DNA of 11,992 nucleotides from Verrucomicrobiales bacterium. GTDB lineage: Bacteria; Verrucomicrobiota; Verrucomicrobiia; Verrucomicrobiales; DEV007. Shown piece after piece: positions 1-7,000 of this stretch. A program made the translations under genes and the position numbers. The stretch lies in NCBI GenBank assembly GCA_007123695.1, contig SLGN01000483.1, positions 1 through 11,992 of the forward strand, read 5' to 3'. Each line of letters starts with the position of its first letter. Position 1 is the stretch's first letter. A model generated the notes under the pieces. The model did not search any database and had not been told where the DNA came from. It saw only the letters and a program-made list of their open reading frames with translations.

Positions 1-195
1 ACGATCTACGGGGTGGAGATGCCCTACTGGATGCGGCTCAGCGGCACCGTCTTCGGCGTCCACGCGGGCCATTTGCCGGGATATCCGGCCTCGGCCGGTT
101 GCGTGCGGCTCCCGATGAACGCAGCCCAGGCCATCTTCGACCACACCACCTCCGGCTTGAAGGTGAGCATCCACAGCTCGTGGAACGGCGCCTGA
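1..195 (+). CDS. L,D-transpeptidase (YkuD fold), C-terminal part only
   Basis: The reading frame is open from base 1 to the TGA at 193-195, so the start lies outside the window. The 64 visible residues contain the signature end of a YkuD L,D-transpeptidase: MPYWMRL, then HAGHLPGYPAS, then AGCVRLP, where the Cys would be the catalytic nucleophile that attacks the meso-diaminopimelate-containing tetrapeptide stem. These enzymes work in the periplasm, making 3-3 peptidoglycan cross-links or attaching proteins to the wall; which of the two cannot be told from the tail. The family usually reads S/T-H-G-C here, whereas this protein reads S-A-G-C, so the histidine before the Gly is replaced by Ala. 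The protein ends only about 30 residues after the Cys, normal for a short periplasmic version. The family call is firm; the substrate is unknown. Confidence 0.88.
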   Translation, partial: TIYGVEMPYWMRLSGTVFGVHAGHLPGYPASAGCVRLPMNAAQAIFDHTTSGLKVSIHSSWNGA

Positions 196-226
196 CGCGA
201 TTCCGCGCATCTCTGCCATCGCCGGG

Positions 227-252
227 ATCGGGGGGGCCCAGTCCACCCCGAT
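227..252 (+). terminator. GC-rich hairpin after the L,D-transpeptidase gene
   Basis: ATCGGGG at 227-233 pairs perfectly with CCCCGAT at 246-252 around a 12-nt loop, 31 bp after the stop codon of the L,D-transpeptidase gene. There is no T-tract, so it is at best a weak or Rho-assisted terminator. A second dyad, CGGAAA (277-282) with TTTCCG (288-293), follows it. Position is the main support. Confidence 0.3.
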
Positions 253-330
253 TGCGCCCTGCTTCGGACCACTCGTCGGAAAAAACGTTTCCGCGTGTCT
301 CGACAGGGCAAAGTTTCGGCTTCAGGATGG

Positions 331-350
331 GGGCCGGCCGAGCCCGGCCC
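331..350 (+). promoter_or_regulatory. Strong hairpin just upstream of the VOC-protein start
   Basis: GGGCCGG (331-337) pairs perfectly with CCGGCCC (344-350) around the loop CCGAGC. The stem is all G-C and ends 12 bases before the ATG at 363, where a ribosome-binding site would sit; no purine-rich Shine-Dalgarno is visible. If transcribed it would form a very stable 5'-UTR structure that could either block initiation or end upstream transcription. Function is inferred from position only. Confidence 0.35.
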
Positions 351-362
351 GAACGATCCGCC

Positions 363-698
363 ATGAAGGAATTCCACCACATCGGTCTCCCGACCGACCA
401 AAGCCAGCCCGGCGAGTTCTTCGTCGAGGACACCCGTGTCTGGGTCACCGACCCGCGCAAACATCCCTACAAGGTCGAATACCTCCGCTTCGAGCCGGAC
501 AGTCCGGTGACGGGGCCGGTGCGCGACATGCCGCACGTGGCCTACCGCGTCGACGATCTCGAGGCGGCGATCGCGGGCGAGGAAGTCATCCTCGAGCCTT
601 TCGAGCCCTCGCCGAACTTCACCGTCGCCTTCGTCCTCAAGGACGGCGCGGTGGTCGAATACATGAAGTTCGACCGCGAGGAGGACCTGCCCTGGTGA
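363..698 (+). CDS. VOC (glyoxalase/bleomycin-resistance fold) family protein
   Basis: This 111-residue protein has the size and pattern of a single VOC (vicinal oxygen chelate) domain. Candidate metal ligands are visible: HHIG near the N-terminus (residues 5-6), the His of PHVAYRVDD in the middle, and the Glu of VVEYMKF at the end. Such proteins bind a divalent metal and act on small oxygenated substrates as glyoxalases, dioxygenases, isomerases or epimerases; the substrate cannot be read from the sequence. The ATG at 363 is chosen because the HHIG motif follows at once. The frame stays open further upstream but there only overlaps the transpeptidase gene in a different frame. Its stop codon overlaps the start of the next gene, a short-chain dehydrogenase, so the two are probably co-translated and may act in the same pathway. 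Confidence 0.82.
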   Translation: MKEFHHIGLPTDQSQPGEFFVEDTRVWVTDPRKHPYKVEYLRFEPDSPVTGPVRDMPHVAYRVDDLEAAIAGEEVILEPFEPSPNFTVAFVLKDGAVVEYMKFDREEDLPW

Positions 699-1474
699 CT
701 GCCATGAACCTCGCGGAAAAAGTCCTTCTCGTCACCGGCGGCACCTCGGGCATCGGCGAAGCCTGCGCACGCCATTTTGCCTCGCTCGGGGCAAAGGTCG
801 TCGCCGCCTCGAACCAGCGCGACCGCGGAGAGGCGCTCGAGGCCGAGCTGCGCGGGACGGGCCTCGAGCTCCGCTTCGTCTTCGCCGACGTGTCGAAGGA
901 GACCGATGCGAAGGCCATGGTCGATTTCGCCCTCTCCACCTACGGCCGCCTCGACGGGGTCCATTGCAACGCGGGCGTCTGGGGCAAGGGAAGGGTAACC
1001 GAATTCGACGAGGCGATCTGGGAAAAGATCATGGGGGTCAACGTGAAGAGCGTCTTCTGGACCGCGAAGCACGCCATCCCGGCGATGGAGGCGGCTGGGG
1101 CGGGCGTCTTCCTCGTCACCACCTCGGTGGCGGCCTTCATCGGCTTTCCCGCCCACGCGCTCTACTGCGCCTCGAAAGGCGCGCTCGAATCGCTGGTGCG
1201 CTGCCTCGCCGCCGACCACGCCGGCAAGGTCCGGGTCGTCGGGATCTGTCCCGGCACGATCGACACACCCATGCTCGCCGAGACCTGCGAGGGCTGGGAC
1301 AAGCCGGTCGAGGAACTCTATGCCGAGGTCGCCAAAAAGATCCCGGTGCGCCGCCTCGGCCAGCCCATTGACATCGCGAAGACGGCCGCCTTTCTCCTGA
1401 GCGAAGATTCCGAATACATTAACGCAACCTCCATCGTCCTCGACGGAGGCACGATGGCGCTGCCGCCTTGGTAG
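695..1474 (+). CDS. Short-chain dehydrogenase/reductase (SDR), classical type
   Basis: This 259-residue protein is a complete classical SDR, an NAD(P)-dependent cytoplasmic oxidoreductase. Visible motifs are the cofactor-binding TGGTSGIG (residues 14-21), NAG in the HCNAGVWG strand, catalytic Ser144, Tyr157 and Lys161 in YCASK, the CPGTIDTPM loop, and the C-terminal INATSIVLDGG that closes the fold. The GTG at 695 overlaps the TGA of the VOC gene (GTGA) and has a good Shine-Dalgarno, GAGGAGG near 678-684, about ten bases upstream. The ATG at 704 is the alternative start and is poorly spaced from it. Family members oxidise sugars, polyols, acyl-ACPs or steroids; the exact substrate is not decidable. 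Coupling to a VOC protein and a Gfo/Idh/MocA gene downstream suggests sugar or small-molecule catabolism. Confidence 0.92.
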   Translation: MTAMNLAEKVLLVTGGTSGIGEACARHFASLGAKVVAASNQRDRGEALEAELRGTGLELRFVFADVSKETDAKAMVDFALSTYGRLDGVHCNAGVWGKGRVTEFDEAIWEKIMGVNVKSVFWTAKHAIPAMEAAGAGVFLVTTSVAAFIGFPAHALYCASKGALESLVRCLAADHAGKVRVVGICPGTIDTPMLAETCEGWDKPVEELYAEVAKKIPVRRLGQPIDIAKTAAFLLSEDSEYINATSIVLDGGTMALPPW

Positions 1475-1490
1475 TTGCAGTTGCGGCGAA

Positions 1491-1592
1491 GCCCCCTACC
1501 GCCACCTGCCCATCGATCGCGCCGTCGACAGCTACGACGACCGGGACTTCGCCCGCTTCCGCGGCGTGAAGTGGACAAACCCTCTCGACTGA
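1491..1592 (+). pseudogene. Coding-like remnant, C-terminal tail of a lost gene
   Basis: Between the SDR and Gfo/Idh genes, the frame holding TAC at 1497 reads APYRHLPIDRAVDSY, then DDRDFARFRGVKWTNPLD, and stops at TGA 1590-1592. It has no start codon of its own after the SDR stop. The codons are nearly all of the C-ending type used by the neighbouring genes (CGC, CTC, GAC, TTC, GCC), and the peptide is rich in charged and aromatic residues, as a real protein terminus would be. This fits the last 30 or so codons of a gene whose body was deleted when the SDR gene came to lie here. I do not recognise the family. A chance open stretch in GC-rich DNA is the alternative. Confidence 0.45.
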
Positions 1593-1641
1593 CAGAGCCA
1601 ACCCCGTTTACCCAGCGACCCAACCCTATCAAGCCCACACT

Positions 1642-2643
1642 ATGCAGAAACTGAAACACGCCGTCCTCGGCCTCGGCTGGTTCGGGGAGAAACATTGCGA
1701 AGCTCTCTCCGCCGTCCCCAACGTCGAAATCGCCGCCGTCTGCACCCGCAATCCCGAGCGCCTCGCCGAAGTCGCCGGAACGTTCGGAGTCGCGAAGACC
1801 TACACCGACTACCACGCCATGCTCGCCGACCCCGAGATCGAGTCGGTCAGCATCACGACGATGTGGGACCAGCACGCCGATCCTACCGTGGCGGCGCTGG
1901 AGGCGGGCAAGCACGTCTTCCTTGAAAAGCCGATGGCCTCGACGGTGGAGGACTGCGACCGCATCGTCGCGGCGGCGAAGGCGGCGAGCGGCTTCTTCAT
2001 GACCGGCCACATCTGCCGCTTCAACCCCCGCTACGCCGCCGCCAAGGAGGCCATCGACGAGGGCCGCATCGGGAAGATCGTCTCGATGTACGCTCGGCGG
2101 AACCTTCCCTCCTGGGTCGGGGCGACGGTGCTCGACAAGATCGGCCCCATCATCGGCGACGGGGTCCACGACACCGACCTGATGTTCTGGTTCAGCGGTT
2201 CGCGTGCCGTCAGCGCCTACGCCCAGACCGTCCAGCATCGCAGCCACGCCCATCCCGACCTCGGTCAGGTAATGTACCGGCTCGAGAGCGGGGCCTCCTG
2301 CATCCTCGAGGCGGTCTGGTGCCTGCCCGACACCACTCCCTTCCAGATCGACGAACGCCTCGAGATCGTCGGCACCGAGGGCTCCATCTCCATCCACGAC
2401 ACCCACCCGAACCTGATGGTCGTCGACAAGGACGGGGCCCGCTGCCCCGACACGACCTACTGGCCGACCCTGCACGGCAAGCTGCGCGGAGCCCTGCGCG
2501 ACGAGCTCGCCTACTTCGCCCAATGCGTCCTCGACGGGGAGCGGCCCACCGTGATCACCCCCGAGGAATCCCGCGAAGCCGTCCGCGCCTGCCTCGCCGC
2601 CGAGGAATCGGCCCGGACGGGACAGGTGGTGATGATCGGTTAG
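1642..2643 (+). CDS. Gfo/Idh/MocA family oxidoreductase
   Basis: This 333-residue protein has the two-domain layout of the family. The N-terminal Rossmann fold starts with GLGWFG (residues 10-15) for NAD(P) binding, followed by VCTRNPERLAEVA, and has the EKP motif at 95-97 (FLEKPMAS). The C-terminal alpha/beta domain carries GDGVHDTDLMFW, with His176 in the usual catalytic region. Members oxidise, reduce or epimerise sugars, inositols and sugar acids in the cytoplasm; the motifs do not fix the substrate. The ATG at 1642 lies just before the first beta strand; the leader is A/C-rich without a Shine-Dalgarno. The gap of 167 bp to the SDR gene holds a gene remnant, so operon membership with VOC-SDR is possible but not certain. 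It converges on the Fic gene, with the REP-like pair in between. Confidence 0.92.
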   Translation: MQKLKHAVLGLGWFGEKHCEALSAVPNVEIAAVCTRNPERLAEVAGTFGVAKTYTDYHAMLADPEIESVSITTMWDQHADPTVAALEAGKHVFLEKPMASTVEDCDRIVAAAKAASGFFMTGHICRFNPRYAAAKEAIDEGRIGKIVSMYARRNLPSWVGATVLDKIGPIIGDGVHDTDLMFWFSGSRAVSAYAQTVQHRSHAHPDLGQVMYRLESGASCILEAVWCLPDTTPFQIDERLEIVGTEGSISIHDTHPNLMVVDKDGARCPDTTYWPTLHGKLRGALRDELAYFAQCVLDGERPTVITPEESREAVRACLAAEESARTGQVVMIG

Positions 2644-2681
2644 GATGATGGAGGGAATCCATCAGCATCGGACCGGTGCCA

Positions 2682-2718
2682 GTAGCACGGGCATCCTGCC
2701 CGTGCATTTTGGCGCGAT
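2682..2718 (+). repeat. REP-like arm 1, downstream of the Gfo/Idh gene
   Basis: GTAG begins at 2682. The stem GCACGGGCA (2685-2693) pairs with TGCCCGTGC (2697-2705) over the loop TCC, and GGCGCGAT follows at 2711-2718. It starts 39 bases after the Gfo/Idh stop codon, and the hairpin is followed by ATTTT, so it could also protect or end that transcript. Its stem differs from arm 2 by one C-G pair replaced by T-A. Confidence 0.75.
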
Positions 2719-2820
2719 GGGCGAAGGCGTGAACAGTCCCCAACTCTCTCAAGGTTCCGACGGATCCAGTCCGCTCAAGGCGGCGCTTCAGAGCGAGTTT
2801 TGCATAGAGGGACAACCGAC

Positions 2821-2857
2821 ATCGCGCCACAGGGCATGGGCAGGATGCCCATGCTAC
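2821..2857 (-). repeat. REP-like arm 2, downstream of the Fic gene
   Basis: Read on the minus strand, GTAG starts at 2857. The stem GCATGGGCA pairs with TGCCCATGC (plus-strand halves 2834-2842 and 2846-2854) over a TCC loop, and GGCGCGAT ends at 2821. The hairpin begins about nine bases beyond the Fic stop codon, so each arm has the same orientation relative to the gene it follows. No T-tract is present. Confidence 0.75.
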
Positions 2858-2863
2858 GTCCCG

Positions 2864-3964
2864 CTACCCCGCCAACGCGTAACTCGTGCTCCGACCGCCT
2901 CCGGGATTCCGCGCCAGCACTCCCCAGTCGCAGAGCAGCCGGATGTCCCGCAGCGCCGTGTCCTCGGAGCATTTCGCGAGCTTGGCGTATTTCGAGCTGG
3001 TGAGATTGCCCTGGAACCCGTCGAGAAGTCGGTTCAGCACGAGCCTTTGGCGCTCGTTCACGGGATGCCGGTTCGCCAGTTCCCAAACCGCAGCTTTTCG
3101 CAGCACGGCTGCGAGCGTCTCCTCGGCGGCAAGGATCGCGCGACCGAGGCAGCCGACGAACCAGCCGAGCCAAGCCGTCGCATCGACACCGCCGCGCTGG
3201 GCGCCCTCGAGCTCCCGATAGTAGTCCTCGCGCTCCCGCTCGATCTGGCCGGAGAGGCTGTAGAAGCGTCGCTCGGTGCCCTCCGCCCTCGCCAGCTCCA
3301 GATCGGAAAGGGCGCGGGCGATGCGTCCGTTGCCATCCTCGAAGGGGTGGATGGTCAGGAAGCGGAGATGCGCGAGCCCCGCGAAAAGGATCGGATCGGT
3401 CACGCGAGGAGTCTCGAACCAATCGAGGAACAAATCCATCTCCGCGTCGAGCCGATGCGCCGCCGGCGCTTCGAAGTGAACGCGCTCCCTCCCCAGCGGA
3501 CCCGAGACCACCTGCATCGGCCCCGTCTCGTCGGCGCGCCAGGCGCCCGTGACGATGCGCCGCATCCCGGTGCGCCCCGTCGGAAAGAGCGACGCGTGCC
3601 ACGAGAAGAGCCGCTCGCGGGTCAGGGGCTGCCGGGCGTTCCCCGTCGCGTCGAGCATCATTTCGACGATCCCCTCCACCGCGCGGGAGCCCGGACCGCT
3701 CCCGCCTTCGTCCATGCCGAGACGACGCGCGATCGAAGACCTCACCTCCGCCGCATCGAGCCGCTCGCCTTCGATCGCGGACGATTTCACCACGTCGCGG
3801 GTCAAGGTCGCGAGGCCGGCTTCGTCGCGGAGGGAAAAACCCATCGCCTCCATGCGCCCGAGGAGCCGACCCTGCGCGAAACGAACCTCCGCCAAGTCGC
3901 CTGCGAGGTGCCCCTCGTCCCATTTCAAGTCCGGCCAACCCGGTTCCTCGTGAATGCAGCCCAT
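2864..3964 (-). CDS. Fic family protein (DUF4172 + Fic + winged helix), probable AMPylase
   Basis: This 366-residue protein has an N-terminal DUF4172-like region (EPGWPDLKWD, residues 7-16), the inhibitory-helix motif SSAIEGE (61-67, Glu65), and the Fic core HPFEDGNGRIAR (206-217), with catalytic His206, the acidic Asp210 and the Arg that binds the phosphates. The C-terminal part (about 303-363) looks like a winged helix-turn-helix ending in NPGGGRSTSY. Fic proteins transfer AMP from ATP to protein hydroxyls; the N-terminal Glu makes this an auto-inhibited class II type. The ATG at 3964 is chosen because DUF4172 proteins begin a few residues before the W-P-D motif; the in-frame ATG at 4015 would translate the palindrome and is less likely. 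The start codon lies inside the 3960-3994 palindrome, and the winged helix hints at autoregulation there (inference). The target protein is unknown. Confidence 0.92.
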   Translation of the reverse strand: MGCIHEEPGWPDLKWDEGHLAGDLAEVRFAQGRLLGRMEAMGFSLRDEAGLATLTRDVVKSSAIEGERLDAAEVRSSIARRLGMDEGGSGPGSRAVEGIVEMMLDATGNARQPLTRERLFSWHASLFPTGRTGMRRIVTGAWRADETGPMQVVSGPLGRERVHFEAPAAHRLDAEMDLFLDWFETPRVTDPILFAGLAHLRFLTIHPFEDGNGRIARALSDLELARAEGTERRFYSLSGQIEREREDYYRELEGAQRGGVDATAWLGWFVGCLGRAILAAEETLAAVLRKAAVWELANRHPVNERQRLVLNRLLDGFQGNLTSSKYAKLAKCSEDTALRDIRLLCDWGVLARNPGGGRSTSYALAG

Positions 3965-3994
3965 ATTCACCGCAGATTTTGCGGAGAATATGGG
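3960..3994. promoter_or_regulatory. 35-nt interrupted palindrome in the Fic/cytochrome divergent promoter region
   Basis: CCCATATTC (3960-3968) pairs with GAATATGGG (3986-3994), and inside it CCGCA (3970-3974) pairs with TGCGG (3980-3984) around GATTT; the only mismatch is A3969 with A3985. The result is a 14-bp stem centred at 3977. It covers the CAT complementary to the chosen Fic start and sits 35 bases before the ATG of the divergent cytochrome gene. It could be an operator for a dimeric regulator acting on both genes, or a copy of a dispersed palindromic repeat. There is no T-run, and terminator action between divergent starts would make little sense. Confidence 0.55.
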
Positions 3995-4029
3995 GCCGAT
4001 TCCCCGCAAACGCAAGATCCGTCCTTTCG

Positions 4030-7000
4030 ATGAAGCAACTCCTCCTCCTCATTTTCACCGGCTTGGCCGTTTCAACCGCCACCGCCGCCGAATGGCGGCC
4101 CGCCAAGGTCCTCGGCGCCATTCCCGCCGAGGGAACCGCCTGGCTGCGCTGCTGGGTGAAGCCGCACGACAGCTTTTTCTCCAAGCACGAGCGCAACCTC
4201 TTCGAGGAGTCGGTCGGCTTCCACTTCAGCGACCTGCCGGGCTCGCACGAGGTCTGGGTCAACGGCGTCAAGATCGGCGGCGGGAGCGAAGCGGGCTTCC
4301 TCCGCTACAAAGTTCCCGTCGGCACCCTCGCGCCGGGGCAGTGGAACGAGATCGCGGTGAAGACCTCGCCCGAGGCGGGAGCCGTCGGCTTCCGCAAAGA
4401 GGCGCCCTTTCTCATGAACTACTTCTGGGAATGCGTCTTCGAGGGCGAGTGGGAGATGCTGCCCGCCGCCGACTACGCCCCCGGCAAGGCCCTCGCGGAA
4501 AAGCCGGCCCGCGCCGCCTACGAGGAGTTCCGAGAATCGAACCGCGTCCTCGGCCGCGCCGAGCAGGTCCACGGCCCCAAGCTTTCCCCCGATGAGGCCG
4601 CCCTCACCTTCACCGCCAGCGACGGACTGGAGATCGAGCAGCTCCTCGCCGAGCCCGACGTCGCCCAGCCCTTCCACTTCAGCTACGACGCCCGCGGCCG
4701 CCTCTGGGTGATCCATTCCCGGCAATACCCCTACCCCGCCGGGCTCGTCATGCTCAGCCGCGACCGCTACTACCGCGCCCACTACGACAAGGTCCCGCTG
4801 CCGCCGCCGCACCACGACCCCGGCGACGACATCGTCACCATCCACGAGGACACCAACGGCGACGGCCGCTACGACTCGCGCAAGGTCTTCGTCGAAGGGC
4901 TCAACATGGCCAACGCGGTGCTGCCGGACAAGGACGGCGTCTGGGTGATGAACGCGCCCTACCTCCTCTTCTACCCCGACACCGACGGCGACGACCGGCC
5001 CGACCACGACCCGATGGTGCATCTGTCAGGCTTCGGCTTCGAGGACAGCCACTCCGCCGCCAACGGCCTCGTCTGGGGCCCCGACGGCTGGATCTACGGC
5101 GGCCAGGGCAGCACCGTCTCCTGCCGCGTGGTGCGCCCCGGGCTCGATCCCGAGGGGCATCCCGGCGTCCATTTCGAGGGCTGCATGGTCTGGCGCTACC
5201 ACCCCAAGACGCGTGCCTTCGAAATTTTCGCCGAAGGCAGCGGCAACACCTTCGGGCTCGAGTTCGACTCCGTGGGGCGGCTCTACTCGGGCCACAACGG
5301 CGGCGGCACGCGCGGCTGGCACTACGTCCAGGGCGGCTTCTACCTGATGCAGGGCGTCGATCCCGGCAAGTTCGGCCCGCCGCGCAACCCCTACGCCTTC
5401 GGCGACCTGCCGATGATGGCGACGGAAGATCCGGTGGTGCGCTTCACCCACTTCGGCGCCTTCGCCGACGGCACCGCCATGCCCGAACCGCTGCGCGGAA
5501 TGCTCTTCGCGATCGATCCGCTCCACAACGAGATCATCGCTTCGAAATGGCGCCCGCGCGGGTCGACCTTCGAGACCGTCGACCGCGGCGTCGTCGTGAA
5601 GAGCAGCGATCCCGCCTTCCGCCCCGTCTACATCGCCAACGCGCCCGACGGCTCGCTGCACGTCGCCGACATGTACGAATTCTACATCGCCCACGGCCAG
5701 CACTATCAAAACCAGATCGATCCCACGAGCGGACGGATCTACCGCGTCGCCGGGGCGGGGATGGAGCTCGAAAAAGAGCTCGCGCTTTCCTCCCTGACAA
5801 ACGATCAGCTCATCGCCCTGCTCGACCATCCCAACAAGTGGCACCGCGCCACCGCCGTCCGCCTTCTCGGCGGGTGCGGCGACGAGGCCGTCGTGCCGAA
5901 ACTCCAGGAGATCGCCGCGACCGCCTCGGGCTCCGCCGCGCTTCACGCGCTCTGGGCCCTTCACCAGATCAACGGGCTCGACGACGCCACTGCGGAAAAT
6001 ACCCTCGCCCACGCCGACGCCGCAGTGCGGAACTGGACGGTGCGTTTGTTGGGGGATCAGTGGGGGATTCATCGGAATCTGGGATTGCCGCCGAGGCAGG
6101 CCGAGGCCTACCCGCTCGCGACGAACCTCTTCGAAACCCTCCTCGCCCGCGCCGGGGTCGAGCCCGACGCCGAGGTACGTTCGCAGATGGCCTCGACCGC
6201 CCGCCGCCTCGCCATCGAACAGGCCTTCCCCCTGCTCGCCGCCCTGCTCGCCCGCGACGAAGACGCGGCCGATCCCTACATCCCGCTGCTTTGCTGGTGG
6301 GTGATCGAGGCGCACCTGCCCGCGTCGACCGAAGATGTCATGGCCCTCTTCGAAATCCGCGACCTCTGGGACAAGGCGATCTTCCGCGACGAGATCCTGC
6401 CCCGCGTCGCGCGGCGCTTTTCGGTCGAGGGCAAACGGCAGGATCTTCTCCAGCTCGCCAAGCTCATCCGCCTTGCGCCCGGCCCGGACCACGCCGCCCG
6501 CCTGCTCGAGGGCTTCGAAGAGGCCTACCGCGGCCGCGCCATGACAGCCCTGCCCGAGGAGCTGCTCGCGGCCATGGCCGAATCGGGCGGCGCCTCCCTC
6601 GGCATCCGTCTGCGCAAAGGCGACGAGGCCGCGGTGAAGGAAGCCCTTGCCCTCGTCGCGGATGCCGAGGCTCCCCTCGACGAGCGGCTCCGCTACACCC
6701 GCAGCTTCGGCGAGATCCGCCGGGCCGAGGCCGTGCCCGTGCTGCTCTCGCTCGCAACCGGCGAGGGCGAGACCGACCTGCGCCGCGCCGCCTTCGCCTC
6801 GCTCGGCGCCTACGACGATGCCGCCATCGCCGAGAGCACCCTGACAAACCTGCCAAATCTGCCCGACGCGGTGCGCCCCGCCGCCTTCGCCCTGCTCGGA
6901 AGCCGGCCCGCCTCGGCGGCATCCCTCCTCGCCGCCCTGCAGTCCGGCGAGCTGCCGCTGTCCCTCGTGCCCGGCGACGTCGCCGACCAGTTGCGCTCCC

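Larger units (their letters stand above)
2682..2857. repeat. REPIN-like element: two inverted REP-type hairpins with a 102-bp core
   Basis: Two 37-nt arms, 2682-2718 on plus and 2821-2857 on minus, match at 32 of 37 positions in inverted orientation. Each arm reads GTAG at the foot, a perfect 9-bp stem with a TCC loop, 5 variable bases, then GGCGCGAT. This is the organisation of a REP doublet (REPIN/BIME): a 5' GTAG tetranucleotide plus a palindrome, in two opposed copies. The 102 bases between the arms have no convincing gene. The element fills the convergent gap between the Gfo/Idh and Fic genes. From memory, peptides such as MGILPMP and HGQDARAT, which these arms encode on the minus strand, recur in spurious gene calls from Verrucomicrobiota, so this is probably a dispersed genomic repeat. 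A RAYT gene lies about 6 kb away. Confidence 0.75.

Noticed and set aside
99..362. N-terminal extension of the VOC protein
   Set aside because: It overlaps the transpeptidase gene in another frame and crosses hairpins; the VOC fold begins at the Met at 363.
1318..2523. 401-codon minus-strand open frame antisense to Gfo/Idh
   Set aside because: Covers the SDR end and most of Gfo/Idh in antisense; composition is that of a mirrored codon-biased gene.
2645..4033. Long plus-strand open frame across the REP-like element and antisense to the Fic gene
   Set aside because: It is antisense to a gene with full Fic motifs, the product is arginine- and proline-rich without domains, and it begins inside the repeat region.
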